NCBI GenBank assembly: GCA_017694765.1
Contig: JADIML010000030.1
Span: forward strand, 1 to 13,354
Length of the DNA stretch: 13,354 bases
Origin: Candidatus Scybalomonas excrementavium
GTDB taxonomy: Bacteria; Bacillota; Clostridia; Lachnospirales; Lachnospiraceae
Direction of reading: 5' to 3'
The translations under genes and the position numbers were made by a program. Of this stretch, positions 7,013 to 13,354 are shown piece by piece; within the stretch, counting starts at the first letter, position 1; every line of letters begins with the position of its first letter. The notes below the pieces were generated by a model, which did not search any database, was not told the origin of the DNA, and saw only the letters and a list, made by a program, of their open reading frames with translations.

Positions 7013-7999
7013 TTATAAAGCATTTACAACTTCTTCGATCATTGATTTTACAGAAGTTAAACCTGCTCCACCAAGATACCATGTTTCAGCATCAAGGTAA
7101 ACAATTTTATTATTTTTTCCTGCGTTTGTTTGTTTTACAAGATCATTATCTAATGTATCGGATCCTTTTACTTCTCCACCTACAACAGCAGAACGGTCAA
7201 CAACAAATAAAATATCTGGATTTACTTTTGAAATATATTCAAAACTTGCTTCTTGTCCATGTGTTGATACTTCAATTGTATCATCTGCTGCTTTTACTCC
7301 TAATACATCATGAATGATTCCATATCTTGAACCTTTTCCATAAGCACTAAGAGAGCCTTCATTTGTTAAAATAATTAATGCTTTTTCATCACTTGCTTCG
7401 GTTTTTTCTTTTGCTTTTTCCACTAAAGACTCAATTTCAGCAAGTTGTTCTTTTGCTAATGATTGTTTTCCAAATAATGTAGCAATTGTATTTACATTGC
7501 GTTCAAAATCTTCCATATAAGTTGTAGCCTCTTGATCGACATAAACAGTTGGAGCGATTTCATTTAATTCCTTATAGTAATCTGCTTGACGTCCACTAAT
7601 AAAAATAACATCTGGTGCAAATGTATAAATCGCCTCAATATCTGGCTGTTTAATACCACCTGCATTTGTTGCATCTTTATATTGGTCCAGATAAGAAGTT
7701 AAGTTATCCGTTGGAACTGCTAATTCTGCTTCAATTCCAAGAGAATCCATAATATCAAGAATTCCTAAGTCAAATACAACTACTTTTTTTGGATTTGCTT
7801 TTACTGTTGTTGTTCCTTGTGAATGAGTAATTGTCACATCTTCTGCCTGATCAGATGTTGACTGTGTGTCACTATTTGTTGCAGATGTTGTTGCTTCTGT
7901 TTCTACCTGTGTTGTCGTTTCTGAACTTGTTGCTCCACATCCTACAAGCATGCTCATTGCAAGAGTTGTACATAATGCTGCTGATATAATTTTTCTCAT
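7013..7999 (-). CDS. yclQ: Iron-siderophore-binding lipoprotein, YclQ/FatB/CeuE family
   Basis: Class III (Fe-siderophore) substrate-binding protein of 328 aa. Signal peptide MRKIISAALC... ends in lipobox MLVGC with lipidated Cys21. A Ser/Thr-rich linker follows (about 22-55), then the mature fold begins near NPKKVVVFDLGILD (69-82). Likely ligand residues are Arg137 (SGRQ), Arg225 (GSRYGIIHD), His247 (STHGQ), Arg269 (VVDRS) and Tyr308 (ETWYLGG). Their spacing matches the Arg/Arg/His/Arg/Tyr site described for Campylobacter CeuE. Overall it reads as an orthologue of B. subtilis YclQ, the petrobactin receptor; the actual substrate here is unknown. It is the last gene of the operon, 123 nt after the ATPase gene. 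Its start is fixed by the signal peptide, although the nearest good Shine-Dalgarno is 52 nt away. Confidence 0.93.
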   Translation of the reverse strand: MRKIISAALCTTLAMSMLVGCGATSSETTTQVETEATTSATNSDTQSTSDQAEDVTITHSQGTTTVKANPKKVVVFDLGILDIMDSLGIEAELAVPTDNLTSYLDQYKDATNAGGIKQPDIEAIYTFAPDVIFISGRQADYYKELNEIAPTVYVDQEATTYMEDFERNVNTIATLFGKQSLAKEQLAEIESLVEKAKEKTEASDEKALIILTNEGSLSAYGKGSRYGIIHDVLGVKAADDTIEVSTHGQEASFEYISKVNPDILFVVDRSAVVGGEVKGSDTLDNDLVKQTNAGKNNKIVYLDAETWYLGGAGLTSVKSMIEEVVNAL

Positions 8000-8059
8000 G
8001 TTTTCTACATTGTTCTACTATCAAAAAGTTTTAAACTTTTTAGAACAATGCCCTCCTTT
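8000..8059 (-). promoter_or_regulatory. Structured ribosome-binding leader of the siderophore-binding protein gene
   Basis: On the minus strand the perfect Shine-Dalgarno AAAGGAGGG (8059-8051) is followed by a hairpin and then by TAGAAAAC and the ATG (7999-7997). The outer stem is a perfect 10-bp pairing (CATTGTTCTA, 8050-8041, with TAGAACAATG, 8017-8008). Inside it is a 7-bp A/T stem (8040-8034 with 8030-8024) and a 6-nt one-sided bulge. Linear spacing from GGAGG to ATG is 52 nt. With the hairpin folded it is effectively 9 nt. No other purine-rich ribosome site lies next to the ATG. Confidence 0.65.
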
Positions 8060-8122
8060 CTTTTTCTACAAAATTTTATATATTTTATTTGTTCTTTATA
8101 AAATATTTTTATAAGATACTGT

Positions 8123-8881
8123 CTACTCATAATAGAGACAGATTCTTTTACCATTGATTGTTTGCACTAAAATATCCATTCCATAAATTTCTTGTAATAC
8201 CTCAGTGTTCATAACATCTTCTGTATCCCCTTGACAAATCACTTGTCCATCTTTCATTGCAACAACATAATCTGCATAATGAGATACAAAGTTAATATCA
8301 TGAATAACGACCATAATTGTCTTGTTCATTTCTGTTACAAGACGTCTTAATACTTTCATAATCTGAACAGAATGTCTCATATCTAAGTTGTTAAGTGGTT
8401 CATCTAAGAAAATATATTCCGTATCTTGAGCAATAACCATTGCAATAAAAGCTAACTGTCTTTGTCCACCACTTAATTCATCCAAATATCTATCTTCTAA
8501 ATGATTTAATTCCATATAGGAAATTGCTTGTTCTACTTTTTCTTTATCTTCTAGTGTTAATTTTCCTTTGGAGTAAGGAAATCTCCCAAACTCTACAAGT
8601 TCTCGAACGGTTAAGCGAATATTCAAATGATTTGTCTGCTTTAAGATCGATAATCTTTGTGCTAATATTTGTGTTTTCCACTTAGCTAGCTCAATTTCAT
8701 CGATATATACTTCTCCTTGATCTTTTGCTAACGTTCTACTAATGATAGATATTAATGTACTCTTTCCGGCACCATTACTACCAATAAAAGCGATGATCTT
8801 CTCTTTTGGAAGTGCAATACTAACATCTTGAACAACTGCTTTCTCCCCATATTTCTTATGAATGTGTTTTACTTCGATCAT
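8123..8881 (-). CDS. yclP: Iron-siderophore ABC transporter ATP-binding protein (YclP-like)
   Basis: ATPase of 252 aa from the FecE/FepC class. It has Walker A GSNGAGKST (34-42), Q-loop Gln82 (LKQTNHLNIRLTV), signature LSGGQRQ (136-142), Walker B YIFLDEP (156-162), D-loop NNLDMRH and switch His194 (VVIHDINF). The RLTVRELVEFGRFPYSKG segment is typical of iron-siderophore ATPases. The ATG overlaps the preceding permease stop as ATGA and has AAGGAGG upstream, so the two genes are probably translationally coupled. It drives the two permeases encoded upstream. The stop is followed by an AT-only 8-bp palindrome (8096-8114) without a T tract. Confidence 0.94.
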   Translation of the reverse strand: MIEVKHIHKKYGEKAVVQDVSIALPKEKIIAFIGSNGAGKSTLISIISRTLAKDQGEVYIDEIELAKWKTQILAQRLSILKQTNHLNIRLTVRELVEFGRFPYSKGKLTLEDKEKVEQAISYMELNHLEDRYLDELSGGQRQLAFIAMVIAQDTEYIFLDEPLNNLDMRHSVQIMKVLRRLVTEMNKTIMVVIHDINFVSHYADYVVAMKDGQVICQGDTEDVMNTEVLQEIYGMDILVQTINGKRICLYYE

Positions 8882-9846
8882 CGTTTTGCCTCCTTCATCA
8901 TTAAATAAATAAAGTAAATACCACCAATAAAATTAACGATAACACTAACCGTTGTATTAAAATGGAAAATTCTTTCCACTACCATCTGTCCGAAAACAAG
9001 AGAACTAACACCTAATAAAAATCCTCCAAATACTCGAATTTTATGATGATAGGTCGGTATCATTTCTCTTGAAAGACTTGCTAAAATAATTCCTAAAAAA
9101 GTAATTGGACCAGTTAATGCAGTAGAAACTGCAATAAGTACAGATGTATTCATTAAATTTTTGAATAACATTTTTCGATATGGAATCCCTAAATTAATGG
9201 CATGATCTTGTCCGAGTGACATAGCATCAAGACTTGCATAATCTTTCCATGTTACAAAAATACTTATAATAACAAGTAGGACACTAATTCCAAATAAACT
9301 TTCATTGATTTTATCAAATCCAGCAAACATTTTTCCTTGAAGAATTAAAAACTCATTTGGATCTAGTAATACTTGCATAAACGTTGATAATCCGCTAAAA
9401 AATCCACCAACAATCATACCTGCTAACACTAGGAAGTAAATACTTTTTCCTTCTTTCCAAAATAATAAGAAAAATAATCCAAATGATAGTAGTAACATAA
9501 ATCCAATGGATAAAAAGAAATTTTTCATTCCTGTCAACATAATGAGTTGTTTTGAACCAAAAAAGAAAACAATCAGTGTCTGAATAAATAGGTATAGAGA
9601 ATCTAATCCCATAACACTTGGTGTTAAAATTCGGTTATTGGTTACTGTTTGAAATGTAATAGAGGAATACGCAATACAATAACTTGTTAATACAATTGCT
9701 CCTATTTTCTTCCATCTTCTAGGTAAGAAAAATCCCATATTTTCTTTTGTAAGTCCCCAACCAATAAATAATAAAATACTTGCAATTGCTATCAAGCATA
9801 AAATACCAACTATTTTTTTATAAGATACTTTTTTATGTGTTCTCAT
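8878..9846 (-). CDS. yclO: Iron-siderophore ABC transporter permease 2 (YclO-like, FecCD family)
   Basis: Polytopic FecCD/BtuC-type permease of 322 aa. Hydrophobic helices run from about residue 11 to the C-terminal GGIYFIYLMMK. Family landmarks are TNNRILTPSVMGLDSLY (69-85), LDAMSLGQDHAINLGI, which forms the ATPase-contacting coupling region, and TGPITFLGIILASLSRE near the end. It overlaps the upstream permease and the downstream ATPase gene by 4 nt each (ATGA), and AAGGAGGAG precedes its ATG. It forms a heterodimeric channel with the first permease. The assignment as YclO rather than YclN rests on gene order and on the shorter, more divergent C-terminal half. Confidence 0.92.
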   Translation of the reverse strand: MRTHKKVSYKKIVGILCLIAIASILLFIGWGLTKENMGFFLPRRWKKIGAIVLTSYCIAYSSITFQTVTNNRILTPSVMGLDSLYLFIQTLIVFFFGSKQLIMLTGMKNFFLSIGFMLLLSFGLFFLLFWKEGKSIYFLVLAGMIVGGFFSGLSTFMQVLLDPNEFLILQGKMFAGFDKINESLFGISVLLVIISIFVTWKDYASLDAMSLGQDHAINLGIPYRKMLFKNLMNTSVLIAVSTALTGPITFLGIILASLSREMIPTYHHKIRVFGGFLLGVSSLVFGQMVVERIFHFNTTVSVIVNFIGGIYFIYLMMKEAKR

Positions 9847-10856
9847 GCCGCTCCTCCTTTTTTATTTTTCCAAAATAAAAGAATGATAAAAATAAAACTA
9901 CCAAGAACACTAACAATCACACTAATACTAATTTCGTATGGTGCAATCACAATACGCCCTAGTATGTCACATAGCATGACAAAGATAGCACCTAACATTG
10001 CTGTTTCAAATAAAGTACCTTTTAAATTATCTCCATGATAGAGTGATACGATATTTGGAATAATTAAACCAATAAACGGAATACTACCAATCGTAACGAC
10101 GATTAAAGATGTAAGAAATGCTACTATGATAAGCCCTAACATTACGATTTTTTTATGAGAAAGACCAAGTCCTGTGGCAAACTCTTCTCCCATTCCTGCA
10201 ATGGTAAAGCGACTTGCATATACATATACTAGAATCAAACAAGGAATTCCGAGATATAAAATTTCATAACGCCCTTTAATAATTAAGGAGAAATTCCCTT
10301 GCAACCAAGAGGACATATTTTGAATAATATCATACTGGTATGCAAAAAATGTTGTAACAGAACTTACTACATTTCCCATCATCATCCCTACTAAAGGAAC
10401 AATAAAAGCATTCTTCACTCGTAGTCCTTGTAATAACATCATAAACAACATCGTTCCACCTAAAGAAACGAGAAAAGCAAATGTTACTTTAAATCCAGTT
10501 GCCTGTCCACCAAAACAAAGAATTGCAATGGCAACACCTAGTCGACACCACTCCATTGTTCCAGCTGTTGAAGGCGAAACAAATTTGTTATTCGTAATCG
10601 TCTGCATAATAAGACCTGCCATACTAAGACCTGCACCTGTAATAATAATGCTTAATGTTCTTGGCAAGCGACTAATACTCATTAAAAAACTTTCTTGTCC
10701 ATGCCCTTTTAATAAATCAAAAAAACTAAACTCTTCTGCTCCAATTCCAATAGACAATATAGATAATCCCATTAAAATAACGAGTAGAACTAGATTCATC
10801 ATAATTCTTTTCTTTTTCTTCTCTTCCATAGTATCTTTTTTCATAAAGAATGGCAT
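9843..10856 (-). CDS. yclN: Iron-siderophore ABC transporter permease 1 (YclN-like, FecCD family)
   Basis: Polytopic permease of 337 aa and first gene of the operon. Landmarks are SRLPRTLSIIITGAGLSMAG (62-81), TNNKFVSPSTAGTMEW (88-103), SSWLQGNFSLIIKGRYE (182-198), coupling segment GMGEEFATGLGL (221-232) and GSIPFIGLIIPNIVSLYHGD (257-276). The sequence reads as a close relative of B. subtilis YclN. The ATG at 10854-10856 was chosen because AAAGGAG (10866-10872) lies 9 nt upstream; an in-frame ATG at 10883 sits upstream of that ribosome site. A basic stretch (EEKKKKR) precedes the first helix. Regulation is probably by iron, given the Fur-like repeats about 35 nt before the start. Confidence 0.93.
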   Translation of the reverse strand: MPFFMKKDTMEEKKKKRIMMNLVLLVILMGLSILSIGIGAEEFSFFDLLKGHGQESFLMSISRLPRTLSIIITGAGLSMAGLIMQTITNNKFVSPSTAGTMEWCRLGVAIAILCFGGQATGFKVTFAFLVSLGGTMLFMMLLQGLRVKNAFIVPLVGMMMGNVVSSVTTFFAYQYDIIQNMSSWLQGNFSLIIKGRYEILYLGIPCLILVYVYASRFTIAGMGEEFATGLGLSHKKIVMLGLIIVAFLTSLIVVTIGSIPFIGLIIPNIVSLYHGDNLKGTLFETAMLGAIFVMLCDILGRIVIAPYEISISVIVSVLGSFIFIILLFWKNKKGGAA

Positions 10857-10890
10857 AAATAAATTCTCCTTTATCGTTTTCACATCCCAA

Positions 10891-10929
10891 TATCAATCAT
10901 TCTCAAATTTTTAAATATCATTTTCAAAT
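10891..10929 (-). promoter_or_regulatory. Fur-like direct repeat in the yclN promoter region
   Basis: ATCATTCTCAAAT (10896-10908) and ATCATTTTCAAAT (10917-10929) differ at one base and are 21 bp apart, two helical turns. On the minus strand they read TTTGAGAATGAT and TTTGAAAATGAT, which match the left half of Fur boxes. The 15-mers at 10891-10905 and 10912-10926 each match the 7-1-7 Fur consensus at about 10 of 14 positions. A possible promoter overlaps them: TTGAAA, 17 nt, GAGAAT. The 496-nt spacer 10857-11352 contains no gene; its other recognisable elements are listed separately. Confidence 0.45.
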
Positions 10930-10953
10930 ATCGTATTCTTTGGAAGTTCAAAT

Positions 10954-10970
10954 GTTAGCTCTAACTAACT
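10954..10970. promoter_or_regulatory. Operator-like dyad GTTAG-N6-CTAAC, copy 1
   Basis: The minus strand reads AGTTAGTTAGAGCTAAC, giving arms GTTAG and CTAAC six bases apart. A second copy lies 114 bp away in the same orientation (11068-11084) and shares 14 of 17 bases. The arms recall DtxR/IdeR-type iron boxes, which contain GTTAG and CTAAC closer together. The cognate regulator is not in this window. Confidence 0.5.
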
Positions 10971-11067
10971 ATTTCACAAAAAAATTGATAGTGACTTACC
11001 CTATCTACTACCGTATATCCAATATTTTTATTGTTCTAACATCTGATTTTCTCTCTCAATACTTAGA

Positions 11068-11084
11068 GTTAGCTTGTACTAACT
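11068..11084. promoter_or_regulatory. Operator-like dyad GTTAG-N6-CTAAC, copy 2
   Basis: The minus strand reads AGTTAGTACAAGCTAAC, with 6-bp arms AGTTAG and CTAACT. All bases agree with copy 1 except the three central ones. It sits between the divergent yclN and EamA genes, so it could serve either one. Confidence 0.5.
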
Positions 11085-11120
11085 TTTTACTTTTTGGAGT
11101 ATATCGAATAATTTAAATAC

Positions 11121-11167
11121 TGTCAAGAATATTTTTTTCTTGACAATTTTTTCTTTTTGTATATATT
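11121..11167 (+). promoter_or_regulatory. Candidate promoter for the EamA gene with a dyad over the -35 box
   Basis: A consensus -35 TTGACA (11140-11145), a 16-nt spacer and TATATT (11162-11167) form a good sigma-A-type promoter on the plus strand. The -35 is the right end of a perfect 9-bp dyad, TGTCAAGAA (11121-11129) with TTCTTGACA (11137-11145), loop 7 nt. ATTTTTTC follows, so the same dyad could act as a terminator for a transcript from further upstream. The predicted leader to the EamA start is about 180 nt. Confidence 0.5.
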
Positions 11168-11298
11168 CTTAACATAATTCTCTTTTCTAATATCCAAAAA
11201 TTTCTCTAAAATACAACCATTGTTATGAATTTTTTCTTCTGATTTTACTTTTCTCTATTCTTTATTATTAAGAAAATTTCTCAATTAGAATTATTTAT

Positions 11299-11313
11299 TG
11301 ATAAATTTTATCA
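11299..11313. promoter_or_regulatory. Fur-box-like perfect 7-1-7 dyad upstream of the EamA gene
   Basis: TGATAAA-T-TTTATCA is a perfect palindrome with one central base. It agrees with the Firmicutes Fur consensus TGATAATNATTATCA at 12 of 14 informative positions. It lies 39 nt before the EamA start codon and about 130 nt downstream of the candidate -10. Such AT-rich palindromes also arise by chance in this kind of DNA. Confidence 0.4.
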
Positions 11314-11352
11314 TTATTTTTCTTTCATAAAACTAGAAAAGGAGTATTCTTT

Positions 11353-12213
11353 ATGTGGATTTTATTTGCTATTTCATCTTCATTTTTTGCTGGATTAACA
11401 GCTATTTTATCAAAGATCGGAGTACAGGCTATTCATTCTCATCTTGCAACAGCCATTCGAACTAGTGTTGTACTAATTTTTTCTTGGCTACTTGTATTTC
11501 TTTATGGTCAAACTTCTTCCATTGCTACGATCTCTTCTTTTACTTTTTGTTTTCTCGTTTTATCTGGTCTTAGCACTGGTGCTTCTTGGCTTTGCTATTT
11601 TCGTGCTGTTCAAATTGGGGAAGTAAATAAAGTATCTGCTATTGATAAAACTAGCACTATTTTAACTATTTTATTTGCTTTTCTTTTTTTACAAGAATCT
11701 ATTACAAACAGAAGTTTCCTTGCTCTTTTATTTCTTGCCATTGGAACATGGCTTATGACTGGACTACATTCTATCAAAGACTTAAAAAGTCATTCTGACT
11801 ATCGTTGGCTTATTTATAGTTTTGGTTCTGCTTTTTTTGCCAGTCTAACAGCAATCTTTGGAAAAATAGGAATTGAAAATATTCCATCCCAACTTGGTAC
11901 AGCGATTCGAACTTGTTTCGTTCTCATCTTTGCTTGGACTTTTGTGTGGTTACAAGGATGTCAAAAAGAATTATGTACAATTTCTAAAAAAAGTTGGTTC
12001 TATCTCATATTATCTGGATTTTCTACTGGGATTTCTTGGCTTTGTTACTACAAAGCTCTTCAAGATGGAAATGCTAGTGTTGTTGTTCCAATTGATAAGC
12101 TCAGTATTCTTGTTACTATTTTTCTCTCTCATTTTATATTAGGAGAGCGTATCTCTTCTCGTACAAAATTGGGGCTAACCTTTTTATTAATTGGAACCCT
12201 TCTTTTATTATAA
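11353..12213 (+). CDS. EamA/DMT-superfamily transporter with duplicated halves
   Basis: Integral membrane protein of 286 aa with about ten TM segments in two EamA repeats. Residues 2-136 align with 152-286 at a constant offset of 150 without a gap. I count about 65 identities in 135 positions. Shared blocks include SxFFAxLTAI, TAIRT, LSGxSTGxSWLCY, IDK and IGT. Each half resembles the free-standing five-TM EamA proteins of about 140 aa, so the gene looks like a tandem duplication-fusion of one. The start has AAAAGGAG 8 nt upstream. It is the only plus-strand gene, divergent from yclN and convergent with atpC. The substrate is unknown; relatives export amino acids, nucleosides or other metabolites. 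Fur-like and GTTAG-type sites in the shared spacer hint at a link to iron, which is inference. Confidence 0.88.
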   Translation: MWILFAISSSFFAGLTAILSKIGVQAIHSHLATAIRTSVVLIFSWLLVFLYGQTSSIATISSFTFCFLVLSGLSTGASWLCYFRAVQIGEVNKVSAIDKTSTILTILFAFLFLQESITNRSFLALLFLAIGTWLMTGLHSIKDLKSHSDYRWLIYSFGSAFFASLTAIFGKIGIENIPSQLGTAIRTCFVLIFAWTFVWLQGCQKELCTISKKSWFYLILSGFSTGISWLCYYKALQDGNASVVVPIDKLSILVTIFLSHFILGERISSRTKLGLTFLLIGTLLLL

Positions 12214-12215
12214 CG

Positions 12216-12263
12216 AAAAAAGGAATCGAATTCCCTGATTACTAAGAATTCGATTCCTTTTTT
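12216..12263. terminator. Bidirectional Rho-independent terminator between EamA and atpC
   Basis: GGAATCGAATTC (12222-12233) pairs perfectly with GAATTCGATTCC (12246-12257), with a 12-nt loop. Six A residues precede the stem and six T residues follow, extending the pairing to 18 bp and serving transcripts from both sides. It begins 2 nt after the EamA stop, and its other edge touches the atpC stop codon. Confidence 0.92.
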
Positions 12264-12680
12264 CTAATGATTAATAGAATGATCTTTTACTTTTAAACGT
12301 GACATCGCTCTTGATAATGATGCTTGTGTTCGATAGTATTGATGCTGACTCATTTTTTGCCGTAGTTGTTCTTGTGCTATTTCTTTTGCTTCCATTGCAC
12401 GTCTTTCATCAATCTCTTCTGGCGTTTCTGCTGTTAATACAAGAACTGTAACACGATTATTAATAACTTGTGCAAATCCACCACTAACAGCAGCAAAGTG
12501 CCATTCATCGCTATCTTCTGTCTGATAACGGAGTTCCCCTGGAACAATTGCTATCATAGCATCTTCATGTCCTGCCATTACTGCAATTTCACCATCTGAT
12601 TGAGGTAATACGATAAATTTTGCTCTACCGTTATAAAAAACTCTATTAGTTGCTATGATCTTCAATCCAAATCCACTCAT
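12264..12680 (-). CDS. atpC: F1 ATP synthase epsilon subunit
   Basis: Protein of 138 aa with the N-terminal beta-sandwich (about residues 6-90, including GEIAVMAGHEDAMIAIVPGELRY and a central VSGGFAQVINNRVTVL) and a C-terminal helical hairpin (about 92-130). It is part of the F1 central stalk and inhibits idle ATP hydrolysis. AAAGGAAG lies 7 nt before the ATG. It follows atpD by 30 nt and is the last gene of the atp operon. Its TAG stop directly abuts the terminator. Confidence 0.95.
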   Translation of the reverse strand: MSGFGLKIIATNRVFYNGRAKFIVLPQSDGEIAVMAGHEDAMIAIVPGELRYQTEDSDEWHFAAVSGGFAQVINNRVTVLVLTAETPEEIDERRAMEAKEIAQEQLRQKMSQHQYYRTQASLSRAMSRLKVKDHSINH

Positions 12681-12710
12681 AACATCGCTTCCTTTCTTAA
12701 TTTGCGTTTA

Positions 12711-13354
12711 TTATGCTTGAAGTGTTTTTGCTTTTTCAATCACATCTTCAATGGTACCTACATTAAAGAAAGCTGCTTCTGGATATTGATCCATTTCACC
12801 ATCCACAATTGCTTTAAATCCACGAATTGTTTCTTTTAATGGAACATATTTTCCTGGAATACCTGTGAAGTTCTCTGCAACGTGAAATGGCTGAGATAAA
12901 AATCTTTGAACCTTTCTTGCACGATATACAGTAAGCTGATCTTCTTCTGATAATTCTTCCATACCAAGAATTGCAATAATATCTTGTAATTCTTTATATT
13001 TTTGAAGAGTTTCTTGTACTCTTTTCGCTGTCTGATAATGTTCTTCACCAACTACATCAATTTCAAGAATACGAGAAGTAGATTCCAATGGATCAACTGC
13101 TGGATAAATACCTTGTTCTACGATCTTTCTTGATAATACAGTTGTAGCATCTAAGTGAGCAAATGTAGTCGCTGGAGCTGGGTCAGTTAAGTCATCGGCA
13201 GGCACATAAACAGCCTGTACAGATGTAACAGAACCATTTCTTGTAGAAGCGATACGTTCTTGAAGTTCACCAACTTCTGTTGCAAGTGTTGGCTGATACC
13301 CTACGGCTGAAGGCATACGTCCAAGAAGAGCTGATACTTCTGACCCAGCCTGAA
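12711..13354 (-). CDS. atpD: F1 ATP synthase beta subunit, C-terminal part (gene continues beyond the window)
   Basis: The C-terminal 214 codons of the catalytic beta subunit. The frame is open to the window edge, where it reads QAGSEVSALLGRMPSAVGYQPTL, and continues with QERIASTRNGSVTSVQAVYVPADDLTDPAPATTFAHLDATTVLSR, nearly invariant in AtpD. The Walker A site and most of the nucleotide-binding domain lie outside the window. The later part shows SQPFHVAENFTGIPGKYV, the C-terminal helical-domain signature. The internal Met at 13314-13316 is not the start. It is cotranscribed with atpC. Confidence 0.97.
   Translation of the reverse strand, partial: QAGSEVSALLGRMPSAVGYQPTLATEVGELQERIASTRNGSVTSVQAVYVPADDLTDPAPATTFAHLDATTVLSRKIVEQGIYPAVDPLESTSRILEIDVVGEEHYQTAKRVQETLQKYKELQDIIAILGMEELSEEDQLTVYRARKVQRFLSQPFHVAENFTGIPGKYVPLKETIRGFKAIVDGEMDQYPEAAFFNVGTIEDVIEKAKTLQA

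Noticed and set aside
8096..8114. AT-only 8-bp palindrome after the ATPase gene as a terminator
   Set aside because: The stem has no G or C and no T tract follows, so premature termination before the binding-protein gene is unlikely.
10857..10883. Extended YclN start at 10883
   Set aside because: The upstream ATG precedes the AAAGGAG ribosome site, which is correctly spaced for the ATG at 10856.

Overview
This is an AT-rich, low-GC Firmicutes chromosome segment, most likely from a gut-type Lachnospiraceae or related Clostridia. The evidence is the strong Shine-Dalgarno sites (AAGGAGG type), the protein sequences (YclNOPQ/FatB-type iron uptake, Firmicutes-style PhoP/PhoR, F1 ATPase beta and epsilon) and the AT-rich spacers. 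The genus is an inference. Almost everything reads on the minus strand; one transporter gene reads on the plus strand.

Layout in window coordinates. (1) 102-6653, minus: a complete phosphate operon in transcription order pstS-pstC-pstA-pstB-phoU-phoP-phoR, with tight junctions (1-71 nt gaps, one 11-nt overlap). It encodes the high-affinity Pi transporter, its negative signalling adaptor PhoU and the two-component system that reads Pst/PhoU. Upstream of pstS is a ladder of TTAACA-like hexamers spaced 11-12 bp, typical of PhoP boxes, ending 9 nt before a TATAGT -10 box. (2) 6803-6997: a dense non-coding patch with a perfect 15-bp dyad, a GC-rich island, a perfect 20-bp inverted repeat and the terminator of the next operon. 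It resembles a small mobile or extragenic repeat. (3) 7013-10856, minus: a four-gene iron-siderophore ABC importer in the order permease-permease-ATPase-binding lipoprotein, the same order as Bacillus subtilis yclNOPQ. The binding protein keeps the Arg/Arg/His/Arg/Tyr set of CeuE-type tetradentate catecholate binders. Its start codon lies about 52 nt from its only good Shine-Dalgarno site, with a hairpin between them. (4) 10857-11352: a 496-nt regulatory spacer with Fur-like sites, two copies of a GTTAG-N6-CTAAC dyad, and a plus-strand promoter overlapped by a 9-bp dyad. (5) 11353-12213, plus: an EamA/DMT transporter whose two halves align without gaps at about 48 percent identity. (6) A bidirectional terminator, then the 3' end of the ATP synthase operon (atpD partial, atpC) on the minus strand.

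Functionally, regions 1 and 3 are nutrient-scavenging operons, apparently under phosphate and iron control respectively. The atp genes are housekeeping. No tRNA, rRNA, CRISPR array, phage gene or transposase was seen. No clearly new protein system is present; the less ordinary signals are in the non-coding DNA and in the internally duplicated transporter.
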